Assembly: GCF_019649055.1 (NCBI RefSeq)
Contig: NW_026570319.1
Coordinates: 463,857 to 527,856, forward strand
Direction: 5' to 3'
DNA: 64,000 nucleotides
Source of the DNA: Paramacrobiotus metropolitanus
Taxonomy: Eukaryota; Tardigrada; Eutardigrada; Parachela; Macrobiotidae
The notes under the pieces: model-generated
Told to the model about the DNA's origin: nothing
The model's input: only the letters and a program-made list of their open reading frames with translations
Databases searched by the model: none
Position numbers and translations under genes: made by a program
In this document: positions 13,885 through 24,413 of the stretch, one piece after another
Layout of the letters: every line of letters begins with the position of its first letter
How positions within the stretch are numbered: the first letter of the stretch is position 1

Positions 13885-14100
13885 ACAATTACCGCCGTGC
13901 ATCGGCGATGTTTGTATCCTTTCTTCCCCAAAAATTCCCCTTTCATGCTGTAAAAGACTCCCCGTATTTGGAATATTATACTCGCTTTTGTAACCACTTT
14001 GAATGGCCAGGCAAGAGCACCCGTACTGTAGAGATTTTACGTAATTTATTTATTTTTACCGTTTACCTCCATGTTTGTGTTCGGCTGTGCTGTATGTACG
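13885..14100 (+). other. 3' UTR of the glucose transporter
   Basis: Sequence directly after the stop codon. Its blocks (TTTCTTCCCC, TTTGAATGGCCAG, CCCGTACTGTAGAGATTTTACG, TTTGTGTTCGGCTGTGCTGTA) recur in decayed form at 14430-14660 and 18131-18320. This identifies it as part of the duplicated segment. Confidence 0.55.
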
Positions 14101-14429
14101 TTGCTGCTGTTTGGCTTTTCTTATGTTTTAGTTAGTATGGTGCTTTTTCTGGCGTTTTTTTGGCGTTTGATGGGGTTGTGCAATGCGGAGAGATGCGATA
14201 TGTCATGTGGTGATGTGAACCCTGGTAGTGTTTTTCTTGTACTGTACTGGGTAGGGTAGGGGTTGAAGGTAACTGTTTATTTTGTTATTTTCAATAAATT
14301 AGCGAAACTTGCATTAAATTGTGGCTGGAAGGGTCGCAAGCAAAAGACTGTGTTAATTAAAGGTCTTACTTCATGTCTTCGGCAGTATCAACGATTTAGT
14401 GTCTGTACATAATCATGGATCAAGTAATA

Positions 14430-14660
14430 TATAAGCTGTAAACAGCGGCTGTTACAGCGCCGCGGAACACGGCCGTGAACAGTATCTGCAACCTTGTGAA
14501 TCCTTTCTCCCTCAAATTGCATCTTTTGTGGAATATTCTATTTGGATTTTGTAACCGTTTGAATGGCCAGCAAAAACACCCATACTGCGGATAGTTTTGT
14601 GTACATAAGTAATTTTTTTTACCGTTTATTTGCGTTCGGTTCCGCTGTATCGCCTGTATG
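14430..14660 (+). repeat. Second, decayed copy of the transporter 3' UTR
   Basis: Blocks such as CTGTAAACAGC, TCCTTTCTCCC, GTTTGAATGGCCAGCA and GTTCGGTTCCGCTGTA align in order with the 3' UTR about 550 bp upstream. No coding exon precedes it, so only the tail was duplicated or has survived. Confidence 0.55.
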
Positions 14661-15126
14661 TACAGCAACTTATTCCGTACTGGATTATTAAGGTCTGATT
14701 AATGAGAGATCCGTCAAGTGTACAGTTTACAAGACTACACATATAAAGTGTATCTTGGAAGGTTCCTGTGCTTGTAAGTTGTAACTACATTAAAGTACAA
14801 GTTATCACTGCTTGTTGACTGCGTACGTTGCATAATGTAGAACATAACATTGCATAAAAGTATTAGTAATACTTTTGATTTCCTCTGTTGAATTCGTAAA
14901 TGCTTCTAGGTACGAGTAAAAGTACTGTACGTAAAACACTTTCCTAAATCTTCCACGCTTTCGCTGTTTTTCCCGTTTGCGAAGCGGCGCATAAAAACGC
15001 ATAAAAAGCGTAAAACACAAGGAAGAAGAAGCATAAAACGCGCAAAACATTGAAACACCAATGAATAACTCCATCCTTATAACCGAACGAAAGGATTAAA
15101 CACAGACAACGATAAGCACCGCATTC
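14661..15126. other. Intergenic, no gene seen
   Basis: AT-rich sequence with GTACTG words and a short run of AAAACGCATAAAA-like units around 14990-15020. Confidence 0.4.
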
Positions 15127-15375
15127 CTACTTCTTCGTAGCCTTCTTACAATAGGATTTTCTTGCAGTGTAGCGAGAGGATGCCTGGCTGGTGTATCCCG
15201 GCAAGGCCTGCAGATATCCTGACGGACGCGGCGCTTTTTCGGAATAATCCGTGAAGGCGTTGACACAGGCCAGCAGATAATCATCGCTGCCTTGCGGGCC
15301 GAGATAAGTGGGCCGAATACTGTATTCGCTCGGACATCTTGAACCACAGAGTGTGTGTACGGGAAAAACACCCAT
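15127..15375 (-). CDS. Short open frame, possible terminal exon of an unknown gene
   Basis: The minus-strand frame reads CPSEYSIRPTYLGPQGSDDY and ends KKATKK before a stop. Its composition looks coding and its start is inside the inverted repeat described next. The inverted copy on the plus strand at about 15830-15990 gives the similar peptide CASEYSI followed by different sequence. I do not recognise the product, and no upstream exon could be connected. It may be a gene fragment duplicated by inversion. Confidence 0.3.
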   Translation of the reverse strand: MGVFPVHTLCGSRCPSEYSIRPTYLGPQGSDDYLLACVNAFTDYSEKAPRPSGYLQALPGYTSQASSRYTARKSYCKKATKK

Positions 15376-15864
15376 TCAATATACACACTCTAACCGGGCA
15401 AAATGCACGACTACGAAATATTCCTCATTTGGTTTCAAGATGAACAGTTCTTCTTGTGAATTTGTTTAATAGATCAAGACTTTTCATTTAAATGGCAATT
15501 CACTCTGGAAAAAAGGTTCTGTGGCTGAAAGCTCGAATTGTTCGGTGGTTCATCGCCATCAAGAATGTTGACGCGGAACGTACCCCTCCTCCAGGGGCAC
15601 CCCAAAAACCACAACAAATCCGTTTGTAACTCGTGCTTACGCCAAAGCTGTATGTTAATGGCTGCTCGAGCATAAACATGACAAAAATTGTTAGAGCTCT
15701 AATTTTTCATTATTCAAGAAGTTCTCCAGTCCAGATGTTGTAAGACATCAAAAATTTATCAAATCGCGAATCGCGCGTTTGGCCCGGTTAGAGTGTGTAT
15801 ATTGAATGCGCGTTTTTCTCGTACACACACTCTGTGGTTCAAGATGTGCGAGCGAATACAGTAT
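15317..15864. repeat. 83-bp inverted repeat pair
   Basis: The arms are 15317-15399 and 15782-15864, about 95 percent identical by eye, with a spacer of about 380 bp. The arms end in GCCCGGTTAG/CTAACCGGGC and include GTTCAAGATGTG. There is no clear target duplication, so this is either a decayed foldback element or an inverted gene-fragment duplication. Confidence 0.65.
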
Positions 15865-16190
15865 ATTGCAGCATCTCCCAGAACTGCCAGCGTCGTTGCT
15901 GGAAATCGTGATGCAGCCACCGCACGATGGCCCGCAGTACATCGTCTTCCCTGCGCCACGCAAAGACTATCACAGCAGATCAGATCGGTAACCTGGTAAG
16001 TTAAAAAAAACAAATAGGGATCAGCATATGTAAAACTGAAGAATATGTCAATCACATTTATTCGTCATAATAATTCATCGTACTGTAGAACTAATTAATT
16101 TTATCATTGCTGCAATTGTAGTGCAGTGGCTGCTTTCTAAGCGCCGGCATCGCACTTATACAGACATGTACTGTACCTGTATATCTACAG
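15865..16190. other. Intergenic sequence left of a MITE
   Basis: The first 125 bp continue a possible plus-strand coding fragment. The rest is AT-rich and I see no gene in it. Confidence 0.35.
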
Positions 16191-16413
16191 TACTGTAGAG
16201 TAACCCTGCACTTGACAGCTTTTTTTACAGCTCAAAAAGACGTACGTTGTACGATCACATTCACCATTCACATGTGCTGCCTGAGACTAGGCAGGCACCA
16301 CATGTGAGTGCAGTGCAGTCGGCTCTGAGCCAGCTGAACGTTCGCCAGTGCTACAGTGTCGTACAGCTCATATCGTACGAAAAAGCTGTCAAGTGCAGGG
16401 TTACTCTACAGTA
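16191..16413. mobile_element. MITE with 32-bp perfect terminal inverted repeats and TA duplication
   Basis: The arms at 16193-16224 and 16380-16411 are perfect inverted copies starting CTGTAGAGTAACCCTGC. They are flanked by TA at 16191-16192 and 16412-16413, as in Tc1/mariner-type elements. A second, internal inverted repeat (TCACATGTG / CACATGTGA) lies in the centre. It has no coding capacity. It sits 20 bp beyond the last codon of the BTB-BACK fragment. Confidence 0.75.
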
Positions 16414-16433
16414 TACAGATGGATACTGTACCT

Positions 16434-17278
16434 TTACGCACGAAAATTAATTACCCTGCTTGTACATTGTTCCATTTTGCTACAATCAGTTTCGCCGCCA
16501 AAGCCAAGGCCATTAGCTGGCAATGCATATCCTACCGTTTTCTTCGGCACTTCCAAGAAATCTGGTCCCTGCGCGATATCAGCAAAATGCTGGAGAGTGA
16601 TAGCCTTGGCTTTGGCGGCGACGGCCAGATTCTTGTGCGCATCGGAATCCGCAAAACAGTACAGCATCAGACAGTTGCTGGCGTTCAAGCGATCCTCCAT
16701 AAACTTCCAGCAGGCCTCCTCCACGGCCGGAATACTGAGGAACGCAGCCGCCACCAGTATGGGCTGCACGCTGTCTTCCGTGACGACAATGTCCGTCATG
16801 TAGAAAAAATCAATCAACCTGCACAATCAATCAAATCTGCCAGATTATCTCGTTACCTCATAACAATACTCAGTGGAAATCGGGATACATACTGCCAAGA
16901 TCATACGACACTGGAGACGAAAAATCAAGCAAAAACAGCATCGCCATGAACGAACGCAATGCACGAGCCATCGCCACAATCAGCAGCGTTCCGCAGAACA
17001 ACTTGCTGACAAAATTGAAAACTTACTGGGACAGAACAGGATGGGAGATGTTGTGCAGCTGGATAATCGGTTGCGCGGATTCCTTCATTCCCGTTAAGAA
17101 CATGGTGCGAAAATACCTACTGTGAACACTGAGAACGCTGCGGTGACATGGAATCCCTATGGATTCTGCTTCACCACCTTGCAGCTCCACATCGCATAGC
17201 ATGCCAGAGGCTCGAAGATTCTGCCATTCCTGACGCAAATCCACATTACTCGCTTTAATCCGTATGGTGCTCCCAGCG
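16434..17278 (-). pseudogene. BTB-BACK (Kelch-like family) gene fragment
   Basis: Two exons are read: about 17278-17027 and 16818-16434. They join in phase (donor GTAAGT, acceptor TGTGCAG) to give the run HPVLSQ-LIDFFYMTDIV. The BTB domain shows CDVELQGG, IPCHRSVLSVHSRYFRTMF and FLTGMKES. The BACK region shows ACWKFMEDRLNASNCL and DAHKNLAVAAKAKAI. BTB-BACK proteins usually continue into Kelch repeats and recruit substrates to cullin-3. Here no Kelch repeat follows: after the residues FLEV the frame runs into an inverted copy of its own DNA (16493-16510 against 16603-16620) and stops next to a MITE. I call it truncated. The N-terminal exon start is uncertain. Confidence 0.65.
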
Positions 17279-17293
17279 GGGGGCTGAGGAGAA

Positions 17294-17459
17294 TAGTGAG
17301 TCGGCGAAGTCCGCCGTAAACCGTAAAACGGGCACCGCTTTTAATCAAGAGTACAGAGTTAGACAGAGCGTGTGTCTAACGAATTTCTGTCTGCTCCCTT
17401 GATTAAATGCGTTTCACGGCGCCCGGTCGCCTGCCCAGGCGGACTTCGCCGACTCACTA
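17294..17459. mobile_element. MITE with 20-bp inverted repeats and TA duplication
   Basis: GTGAGTCGGCGAAGTCCGCC at 17296-17315 is perfectly inverted at 17438-17457. Both ends are bounded by TA. The interior is itself foldable (TTTAATCAAG/CTTGATTAAA and GTTAGACA/TGTCTAAC). It lies just upstream of the BTB gene exon. Confidence 0.78.
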
Positions 17460-17984
17460 ATTATCAGACCGGCTGGCTTGTTCAGCAAAAGCTCTTTTGG
17501 TTGGAGTTGGACCAACTTGTTCAGCAAAAACCCTTTTGGTTGCCATTCTAAAAGACACGCGGAATCACTCTACACTCAGTCTACAGACTCTGTATCAAAA
17601 GGCACTACACATACGTCGCAGAAAGGCTGCCTTTCAAATTATCAATAAAGTATCACATAATGATCTATCACGTAATGATCTCAATTCTATTATCACGTAA
17701 TGATCTCAATTCTCAAGTTGTAAATTCTGTTTTTACGGGTGGCTGCAGTATTTTTACTGCTGACTGCAATACAGCTGGGGGAGCCAGTAGTGATTGGCGA
17801 TTGGCGCAGCATATAACCTGACCTCCTTGTCCGGCGGTTTTGTATGATTTCGGCGATTTTTTAGGCCTGTAATTTAGTATTTCCCGTTTACGGCCCTCGC
17901 ATTTACCGGTTTACGCACCAAAATTTGCATCCAAAAGGTTACTTTTTACTGATATAATTCCAACAAAAGGTTTTTCCCGTTTTC
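17460..17984. other. Intergenic with a short direct repeat
   Basis: CTTGTTCAGCAAAA followed by CTTTTGGTTG occurs twice at about 17478-17543, and TAATGATCTCAATTCT occurs twice at about 17675-17715. No gene. Confidence 0.4.
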
Positions 17985-18320
17985 CCGGCAATCGGTGAAT
18001 ACACATTTGTCGTCTTCGCCGTTCTTCTCGCGCTTTACGCGGCGTATTGCTACATAATCGAAGTATCGGAAACCAAAGGCAGAACAATCCGGTTAATCCA
18101 GGCGGAACTGCGGCAAACACTGAAAACACTCAGAACAGCCACCGAGGATGCATCCCAGCAATGTTTTGTAGCCTTTCTTCCCCTTCCATGTTGTAAAAGA
18201 CAGTATTTCACCCGCGTTTTGTAAATGCTTTGAACAGCCAGACGAAAATACCCGTACTGTACAGATTTTACGGAATTTATTTATTTTATCCACATTTGTG
18301 TTCGGCTATGCTGTACAGTA
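17985..18320 (+). pseudogene. Glucose-transporter last exon and 3' UTR, duplicated pseudo-exon
   Basis: The frame from 17985 gives AIGEYTFVVFAVLLALYAAY and [18 protein letters not shown], matching the last exon of the transporter at 13747-13884. The acceptor AG is lost (CCCGG in place of GCAGTCGG). The normal stop is missing, so the frame runs on through the former 3' UTR, whose blocks also align. No other transporter exons are nearby. It is a fragment duplicate about 4.2 kb downstream of the source. Confidence 0.8.
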
Positions 18321-18687
18321 CTTGTATACAGCATTTTTATAATATAAATTAAAAATGTTTGCCCGATTTGTTAGGCCTGTTTACCCTTGTCCGATTTGTT
18401 AAGTCTGTTTACCGCTGTTTAACCTGCCTTGTTAAACTATGTATTACTAATGTACTAGTAATTGCGTATTGAGTAGCTGTTGTTAAATACGAGATGCAGT
18501 ACGAGTAGCTGCTGTTGATCGTACTAGGCCGTCAGCATAACCATGTAAATTATGATAAAATGCATGCCACAAAATGTGCAATGTAAAGATATTACGAGTA
18601 TTAAGTTGTTGAGTGGGCATTTGGGACAGCTGTGCAACATGGGCACCATTCTTTAGCTGCGCATGTGACATGTCATATTATAGTGTA
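18321..18687. other. Intergenic, no gene seen
   Basis: AT-rich sequence with a doubled TTGTTAGGCCTGTTTACC-like unit near 18365-18420. Confidence 0.4.
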
Positions 18688-19527
18688 TATGGAGTAGAGC
18701 CCTGCACGAGCAGCTAAAGTGCTGCTCGACTCGCTCGTTTCAGCTTTCTGAAACGTCCTGCTCGCTCAGCTCGCTCGCGCCCAAACCGCCGCTCGCTCAA
18801 CTCGCTCGTTTTCCAATTTTTGTTTGCTTCCGCTCGCTCAGCTCGCTCGTAATTTTATTTTGGCACATCGGCTCGCTCGTGAGATCGGCAAAAATTTACA
18901 TATCAATTTTTCGCACGAATTAATTATACCAAACTTTTCACCAACACAAAATTCATTAAGTGTAACAGGATGTTCAGAGACAATCACTTATATCTCCATA
19001 CTGGTAGTCCGTTTCATTACAGTTTCATTTTTTTGCTAGTACCTTACTCTAATTTTCAACTGGATGTAGTTCTCTTAATTTAGTCTAAAATAAATACATA
19101 TAATAGAACGCCCGAAAATCAAAACGCACCTTTCTTAGGAAGCATTCAACTGATTCAGAAACCCGTCCAATAATGTTTTTGTTGGCTACAGAATATCAGA
19201 ACTCCGCCCTGAGTCCCAACCGGTCTAGGAAAGTTAGTAAGTCACTTCGCGCGAAGCGCGAAGGTGACGGTGGTTTAAGACCGTTTTCAGGTCGGTCAAT
19301 GTAATTTTGTACTAGAAACTTCTCCAGTTCGCACAATGTCAGCCTGTAAGCTCGCGATCGCTCGCACCGGACCATCCCGCTCGCTCGGCTCGCTCGCAAT
19401 TTTTTTTTCTGTTGCTCAGCTCGTTCGCAAATTCGCAAAACGACGCCTGCTCGCTCGAAGTGCTCGCGAGCGCCGAGCGCTCGTGAGCCGAGCGGCTCGG
19501 CTCGTGCAGGGCTCTAAATTATGGAGT
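18688..19527. mobile_element. Non-autonomous hAT-like element with 8-bp duplication TATGGAGT
   Basis: AGAGCCCTGCACGAGC at 18696 is inverted as GCTCGTGCAGGGCTCT ending at 19515. The perfect 8-bp direct repeat TATGGAGT lies at 18688-18695 and 19520-19527, leaving four extra bases (AAAT) at the right end. Eight-base duplications and such ends are typical of hAT elements. Both subterminal regions are packed with CTCGCTCG words, resembling subterminal transposase-binding repeats. No transposase ORF is present. Confidence 0.75.
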
Positions 19528-19742
19528 CACTACAATGCACAACCAACTAACGATATTTTCCTAACAGTATTTTTGGTTTTGCTGAGATTAGCGCCACAAC
19601 ACCCAGTGGCAGTGCTAGTGTACATAATCGAAAACTGGTGACTTTATCACATGCGAGATGACCTTATATGTATTCGTAGCGGCGGTATTCGTAGCATTCG
19701 TGTTCTCAGTTCTGAACTAATGATGCCTCTAAGGTTTGTTCG

Positions 19743-22208
19743 TTAAGTTTTCTTTGATTCTCCCGGTTCGGCGGAGGCCTTAGCGCAGGGTTTGTCTTTA
19801 CAAGCGGTGAACACCCCGGGAATTTTCGCGGCTTTAACGGCGGCGAGAAACTCATCACTGACAACCTTCTGGTTCACCTTCTTATTCTTGCTTTCAGCTT
19901 TTATGCTATATTGGAAGGCCGAGCAGTTTTCTGTCGTAATATCGTAGAACGCTTTTGAGCAGTCACGGGCACTTATAATGGCGTTGGTCTTCACTTTCAT
20001 GGTCCCTGTGGAGGAAAAATCAATCGTTAGACCAAATAATCGGGTTACTTTACTCCCTTTGCCAACTCTGCGATTCCATTATAGCCCACAACGTACCGTA
20101 CTTCTTTTTGAACGCTTCCGTAATGGTATTTAGAATGGTTTCCTCGCCGGAGCCGGCATCCGTAATAAAATGCGCTTTTGCCCCTTTGCGGATTCGGTCT
20201 GGATCGGGATCAGTGGCCACCCAGCCCGTTATGAAGACATAGTTTTTCGCTTCTTCAGCAGCGGCTTTCGCTTCCTGACCGCACTCCTTTTGGGAGATTT
20301 TATAGGCGCGCCAGCGGTACTCGAATCTACGTAGATACGATAAGAATGTATTACATACACTCTAAAGAAAGCCGATGCTCGTATTCGTATCCTGTATCCT
20401 AACAATAAGATGGAACCTATTTCAATGGCGTTCTTACAGCTGTCAAACAAAATTCAGTTTCCCTGTTGGAAATCGCCCTCAACTTGTGCATTTAATCGCT
20501 GCGGAATCGGATTGCATCGTGTTGCACATAAACGGTGCAACAGAGCAGGCATAGGTCAGGGCTAATAAATCGCTCTGTGCACCAGTACTGTAAGTGTGGC
20601 TTTATGGGCAGCGTTCAAGTATCACCGCTTTCAAGTTCTTAACCTCGCCATTATTTTTCTGACATTCGTACTGTATGTAGCGCCTGTTTTTCAGTAATGA
20701 TAGTCGCACTTACATTGCTCCCGGATAGCAGTAGTCAGTGTCCGACCACTTTGCCGACATTTTGTCTGCTGCAAGCTGGCTGGCATCGTTGGATGTAGAA
20801 CAGGATACAAACTCTTCATCCTTATTCACGGCATGCCTAGTATTCTAAAGAACAAGATATCACCTCTGTGCAAATCTGCGAGATTATCGGTATTCGCTTA
20901 ATGTGCAGTTTCTACGGGCGTATTGCACCATCGTGCCGAAAATTTTGACGGCATTCGGAAAATGCGTTTAACTACGTCATATTGGGCGAATGCTGCTAAT
21001 GAGAAACGTAAAAGAAAATTAATACACTTTATTTCTGTAGACATATTATTCATATTACTCTTACACCAGAAGCGCCACATAGGCCGTTCTGCCTTTCTAG
21101 GTAATAGGTACCTTTAGGAGGTACGTTTATCATGCAGCACGATATGTTGCTCTAATTCAACGCCATTTTTGACCTTTATGTGCATAATTCAGAGCTATGA
21201 GTTACTAACTCTGCCTTGAAATGCTTCGACTTACCAATTCCAGGGACGTTCTCTGCAACAGAGAAATTTTTACTTTTACGAAAAAATTGCTGTATGATGA
21301 CAGCAAGACGGTTTCTTAAACGCTTGCCTGGTTTTGTTGGTGTAGCACATAGTTTAAAATCGGTGTTGCAGAAATCAACAGAAAAGGTATTGTTGAGTGA
21401 CCATGTCTTCTTGCAGTGTTCCGACAAGAACGCCCGCCAACTGAAATACTGCATCTCGTCGGTCTGCGATTCATAAAAGCACTCCTTTGCAGCATTCGTG
21501 CAGAACCTGAAACTCACTGTTTTTTTGTGGTCAGCCTTTACGGTTGCAAGTACACGACTAGGTAATATGAACGGACAATGTGTTGCATTTGACTGTAACT
21601 GGCCGCTGCTGACTTGCCTGCTGTCCACGCCTCTGTAAAGTGTCGTGTCATGGGACGGGCCGCAATCCGTTTCACTGTCCGCCCAGTTGGTATATTCCTG
21701 CAGCTGGATCTCCACCCGGTAATTGTCGGCTGCTGCCTGCAAAATAGTGCGTGCTGGATGACAGGCTGACTCTCATTTATACAATATTTTCAAGAATTTT
21801 CAGAGCAGAAACATGAACATTTTACACTGTACGATACAAAACCGTACGACGAACGTTAAGGTTGTAAAGTACCTATGTGCAGTATCTGTAAAGGCATTCT
21901 TCGTTGTATAATTTTAGTGAACTTAGTAGTACGATGGTTAGCTATCTTCGTGTTATTGTATTACTAGTACCAATAACCAATTACATTCATGAGCGAAAGA
22001 ACTATCTGTATCTGTACGAGTACTTCTTTAAAAGAGCGTAATAAGCTGCTGTCTTATACTCGATCATTCTGCAGTAAACTTGCACATTTTTGCGGGCAGT
22101 ACTGAAATGACTCAGAAAGGTCAGGGTCAAGACCACACTTACCGCAGTCGTCCAGATGCAGAATAACACCGCAAGCAATGCCGTAATGATTTGCAGGGCG
22201 CAACGCAT
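19743..22208 (-). CDS. Gene B: secreted Cys-containing protein, inverted paralogue of gene A
   Basis: Exon 1 is 22208-22143 and encodes the signal peptide MRCALQIITALLAVLFCIWT with a clean GTAAGT donor. Exon 2 starts at 21736 in phase 0 and includes FRFCTNAAKECF and YFSWRAFLSEHC. Later exons are 20844-20714 (LAADKMSAKWS), 20326-20097 (YRWRAYKISQKECG, ITGWVATDPDPD) and 20005-19743 (AVKAAKIPGVFTACKDKPC, stop). The last three join in phase exactly as in gene A. The end of exon 2 is unresolved: at the place where gene A has its donor there is no GT, and the frame stays open to 21176 with a good GTAAGT at about 21232 that is out of phase with the next exon. The copy may use different splicing or may be damaged. 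The role is unknown; secretion is inferred from the signal peptide. Confidence 0.7.
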
Positions 22209-23722
22209 TTTGCAGTTGGAAATGGGAAATGTTGATGCGGTCCTTAACCAAAATTCTTCGCCGAAGATTTTAAACTGCAACATCCAGTCTGGGCGTAGTA
22301 TGTATTTATGATGAAACGAAATTGTGCAGCCGGAAGCTCATTAAATGCGCTAAGTGTTTTTGTAATATTAAAACAGAAAAGCACCGGAGGGCTGAACGAA
22401 GCATAAATTAATTGCATAAGCAACCTTTTCTAATGAGCGGACTAGCCTGATTGTAAGTATGGGCGTTGTCAATCAATGGCGTATGGAGACCGACATCGAT
22501 CGGCTAAAAAACACATATTCACCGTTAGCGCTGCTTGTTTGGCTTTTTCCAGCTGCTTTTATCAAGGTAGCAACTAAACAGAAAGCGAAATTATAAAAAA
22601 AAATTTCAAATGCATAAAATTTAAAAAATTTGTCTTATGGGCACGTCGAAAAAATAACTTTCGACGTGCCCATAAGACATAAACAGCAACATCAGCAATT
22701 TCGTGTAAAATGACTGCGTTTTCGCGGTCAAAATTTACACATGCAAAGTGTAGATGTACAAATACTGTACAATAAAAATATAATGTATTTCAGAAAAGCA
22801 GCAGTGTACCTATTACTTTCAACTGCATGCAGGTTCGGAACGAAATTTAGGGCTATTAATTCACCGTTTTGTTATATTTACTATGGCATGCTATACTGAT
22901 ATTTTATGATAATTATTATGTTACACTAGTTTTTCTATTAGTTGTTATACACCAACTACCGTAGCTGACACGGAAGAAAATTACCGTTTTCAGTAAATAA
23001 TGTGTAAAGTGTAAACCCTGGAGCGTAGGAGCGGACGGTTCGTTCTTTTCGCATTCAGTCTGTCGTTATTGATTCCAACCCAAATATTTCTATCAAGTAT
23101 CAGATTAATTAAGGCAGGAGCCAAGTACATTACAGTAATACTCATTTTTCATACCAAACTGCACTGGGTAATTAATTTTCCGTCTGTCAGTGGATGATTT
23201 TGGTCCTGTTGGTTGCATAACGTTCTGCAGTAGGGTGGTGCGCGGAATTTTGGTAGCTTTCGCGTGATCGTATCTCGCGCCTAGGATTTTTTCCCGGTGC
23301 GGAATAACAGCTGATTTGTTTTCAGGGCATAAATATCATGGTTTTTACCTAGGGTAGCCAACAAAGCTAACTGCACCCATATGTATGGTAGGTACACTGG
23401 TACACTCACGATACTGCCCTGGTTTTCATAAACCGAAGGTGCAACACAACCATATTTGGTGAAGCCGATTCGTTAATTAACCAACAGCCAGTGCAACAAA
23501 ACTTCCCTTGAATGTGCGACAGCCTGGTATTAACGCTGTTACCGTAATCAGATTATTATGTATGTACGTCCTATTTCTACGCGTACAGCTTTTACACTCT
23601 CTTCGGAGTCTTCGCTACGTTTTACCATTCCCCATGAAACTGCGCTGAAGGCCACCCGGGTACCGGAGCGAAATTTCTTTAAATCCCATGAAAACGTCTT
23701 GTTTTTTATTAGCCATGCAAGC
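22209..23722. other. Upstream of gene B; intergenic, with one long palindrome
   Basis: AT-rich sequence. I see no gene apart from the hairpin listed separately. Confidence 0.4.
22631..22679. repeat. 21-bp perfect inverted repeat with 7-nt spacer
   Basis: TGTCTTATGGGCACGTCGAA plus one further A is followed by AAATAAC and then the exact inverse complement ending at 22679. It is a very stable hairpin in either strand's RNA. It could be the remnant of a foldback element. It lies in no gene that I can see. Confidence 0.85.
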
Positions 23723-23760
23723 TACAAGCCCATCCAACAATTCTTTGACCGCTGTAAGCG
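23723..23760. repeat. Left copy of a 38-bp inverted repeat flanking the non-LTR retrotransposon
   Basis: TACAAGCCCATCCAACAATT and the next 18 bases are perfectly inverted at 27271-27308, in the 5' leader of the retrotransposon. Similarity stops sharply on both sides. The left copy lies beyond the element's 3' end and is in opposite orientation. Confidence 0.85.
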
Positions 23761-24413
23761 CAGCGCATATAAATCGCGCACAGTAATGCAAATACGCATC
23801 GTAGTGTAGTGGCAGATATATTTATAAATATTCAACCAATAATAATATATTAGATCACAATTAATAGACCATTATTAGACCAACGTGGAATCAATCATCT
23901 TTAGCCCGGGCATGTTGCAATCAGTAATTTGAAAGTAATATGGATATCAAGTACCACCGCGATATTGTATTGCAAAGCAAAGATAATACCGTTAGAAAAG
24001 CATAAAATTAATATAAATTATGATGGCAATAAATAATGCTAAACATATTACATTGTATATCACAGATACAGTAACTGCAACACATGCAGATTTGTTGCTT
24101 ATTTACGCTGAATACGCAGACCCCTGTGGCGTGACGTGTCGAAGCACATTAAATGGCTCAAGCCCACGTTTCTTTAAATTCCCGCTTGTTACTTTTATTG
24201 GTTTAGTTGGCAAACATAGTTATAAGCATCACATTCGGGAACATTACAAAACAAAATAAACAGCATTAAGACCGTCCGAACGTGGAACGGTCGACGTTAC
24301 AGACAGCGCATTTCCCCGCTGTATTTCAATGCTAAGCCGTTGCAACAAAAACTCGAAAGAGCGTCGTTCTCCAGTAGCATCCATTATCCGCTTGCCCAGT
24401 TCGCGCAGAAACT
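23761..24413 (-). other. Probable 3' UTR of the non-LTR retrotransposon and flank
   Basis: Sequence after the endonuclease stop codon. A hairpin GACCGT/ACGGTC lies near 24270-24293. Elements of this type use a structured 3' UTR for priming, so this is a candidate. The 3' boundary is not visible. Confidence 0.4.
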
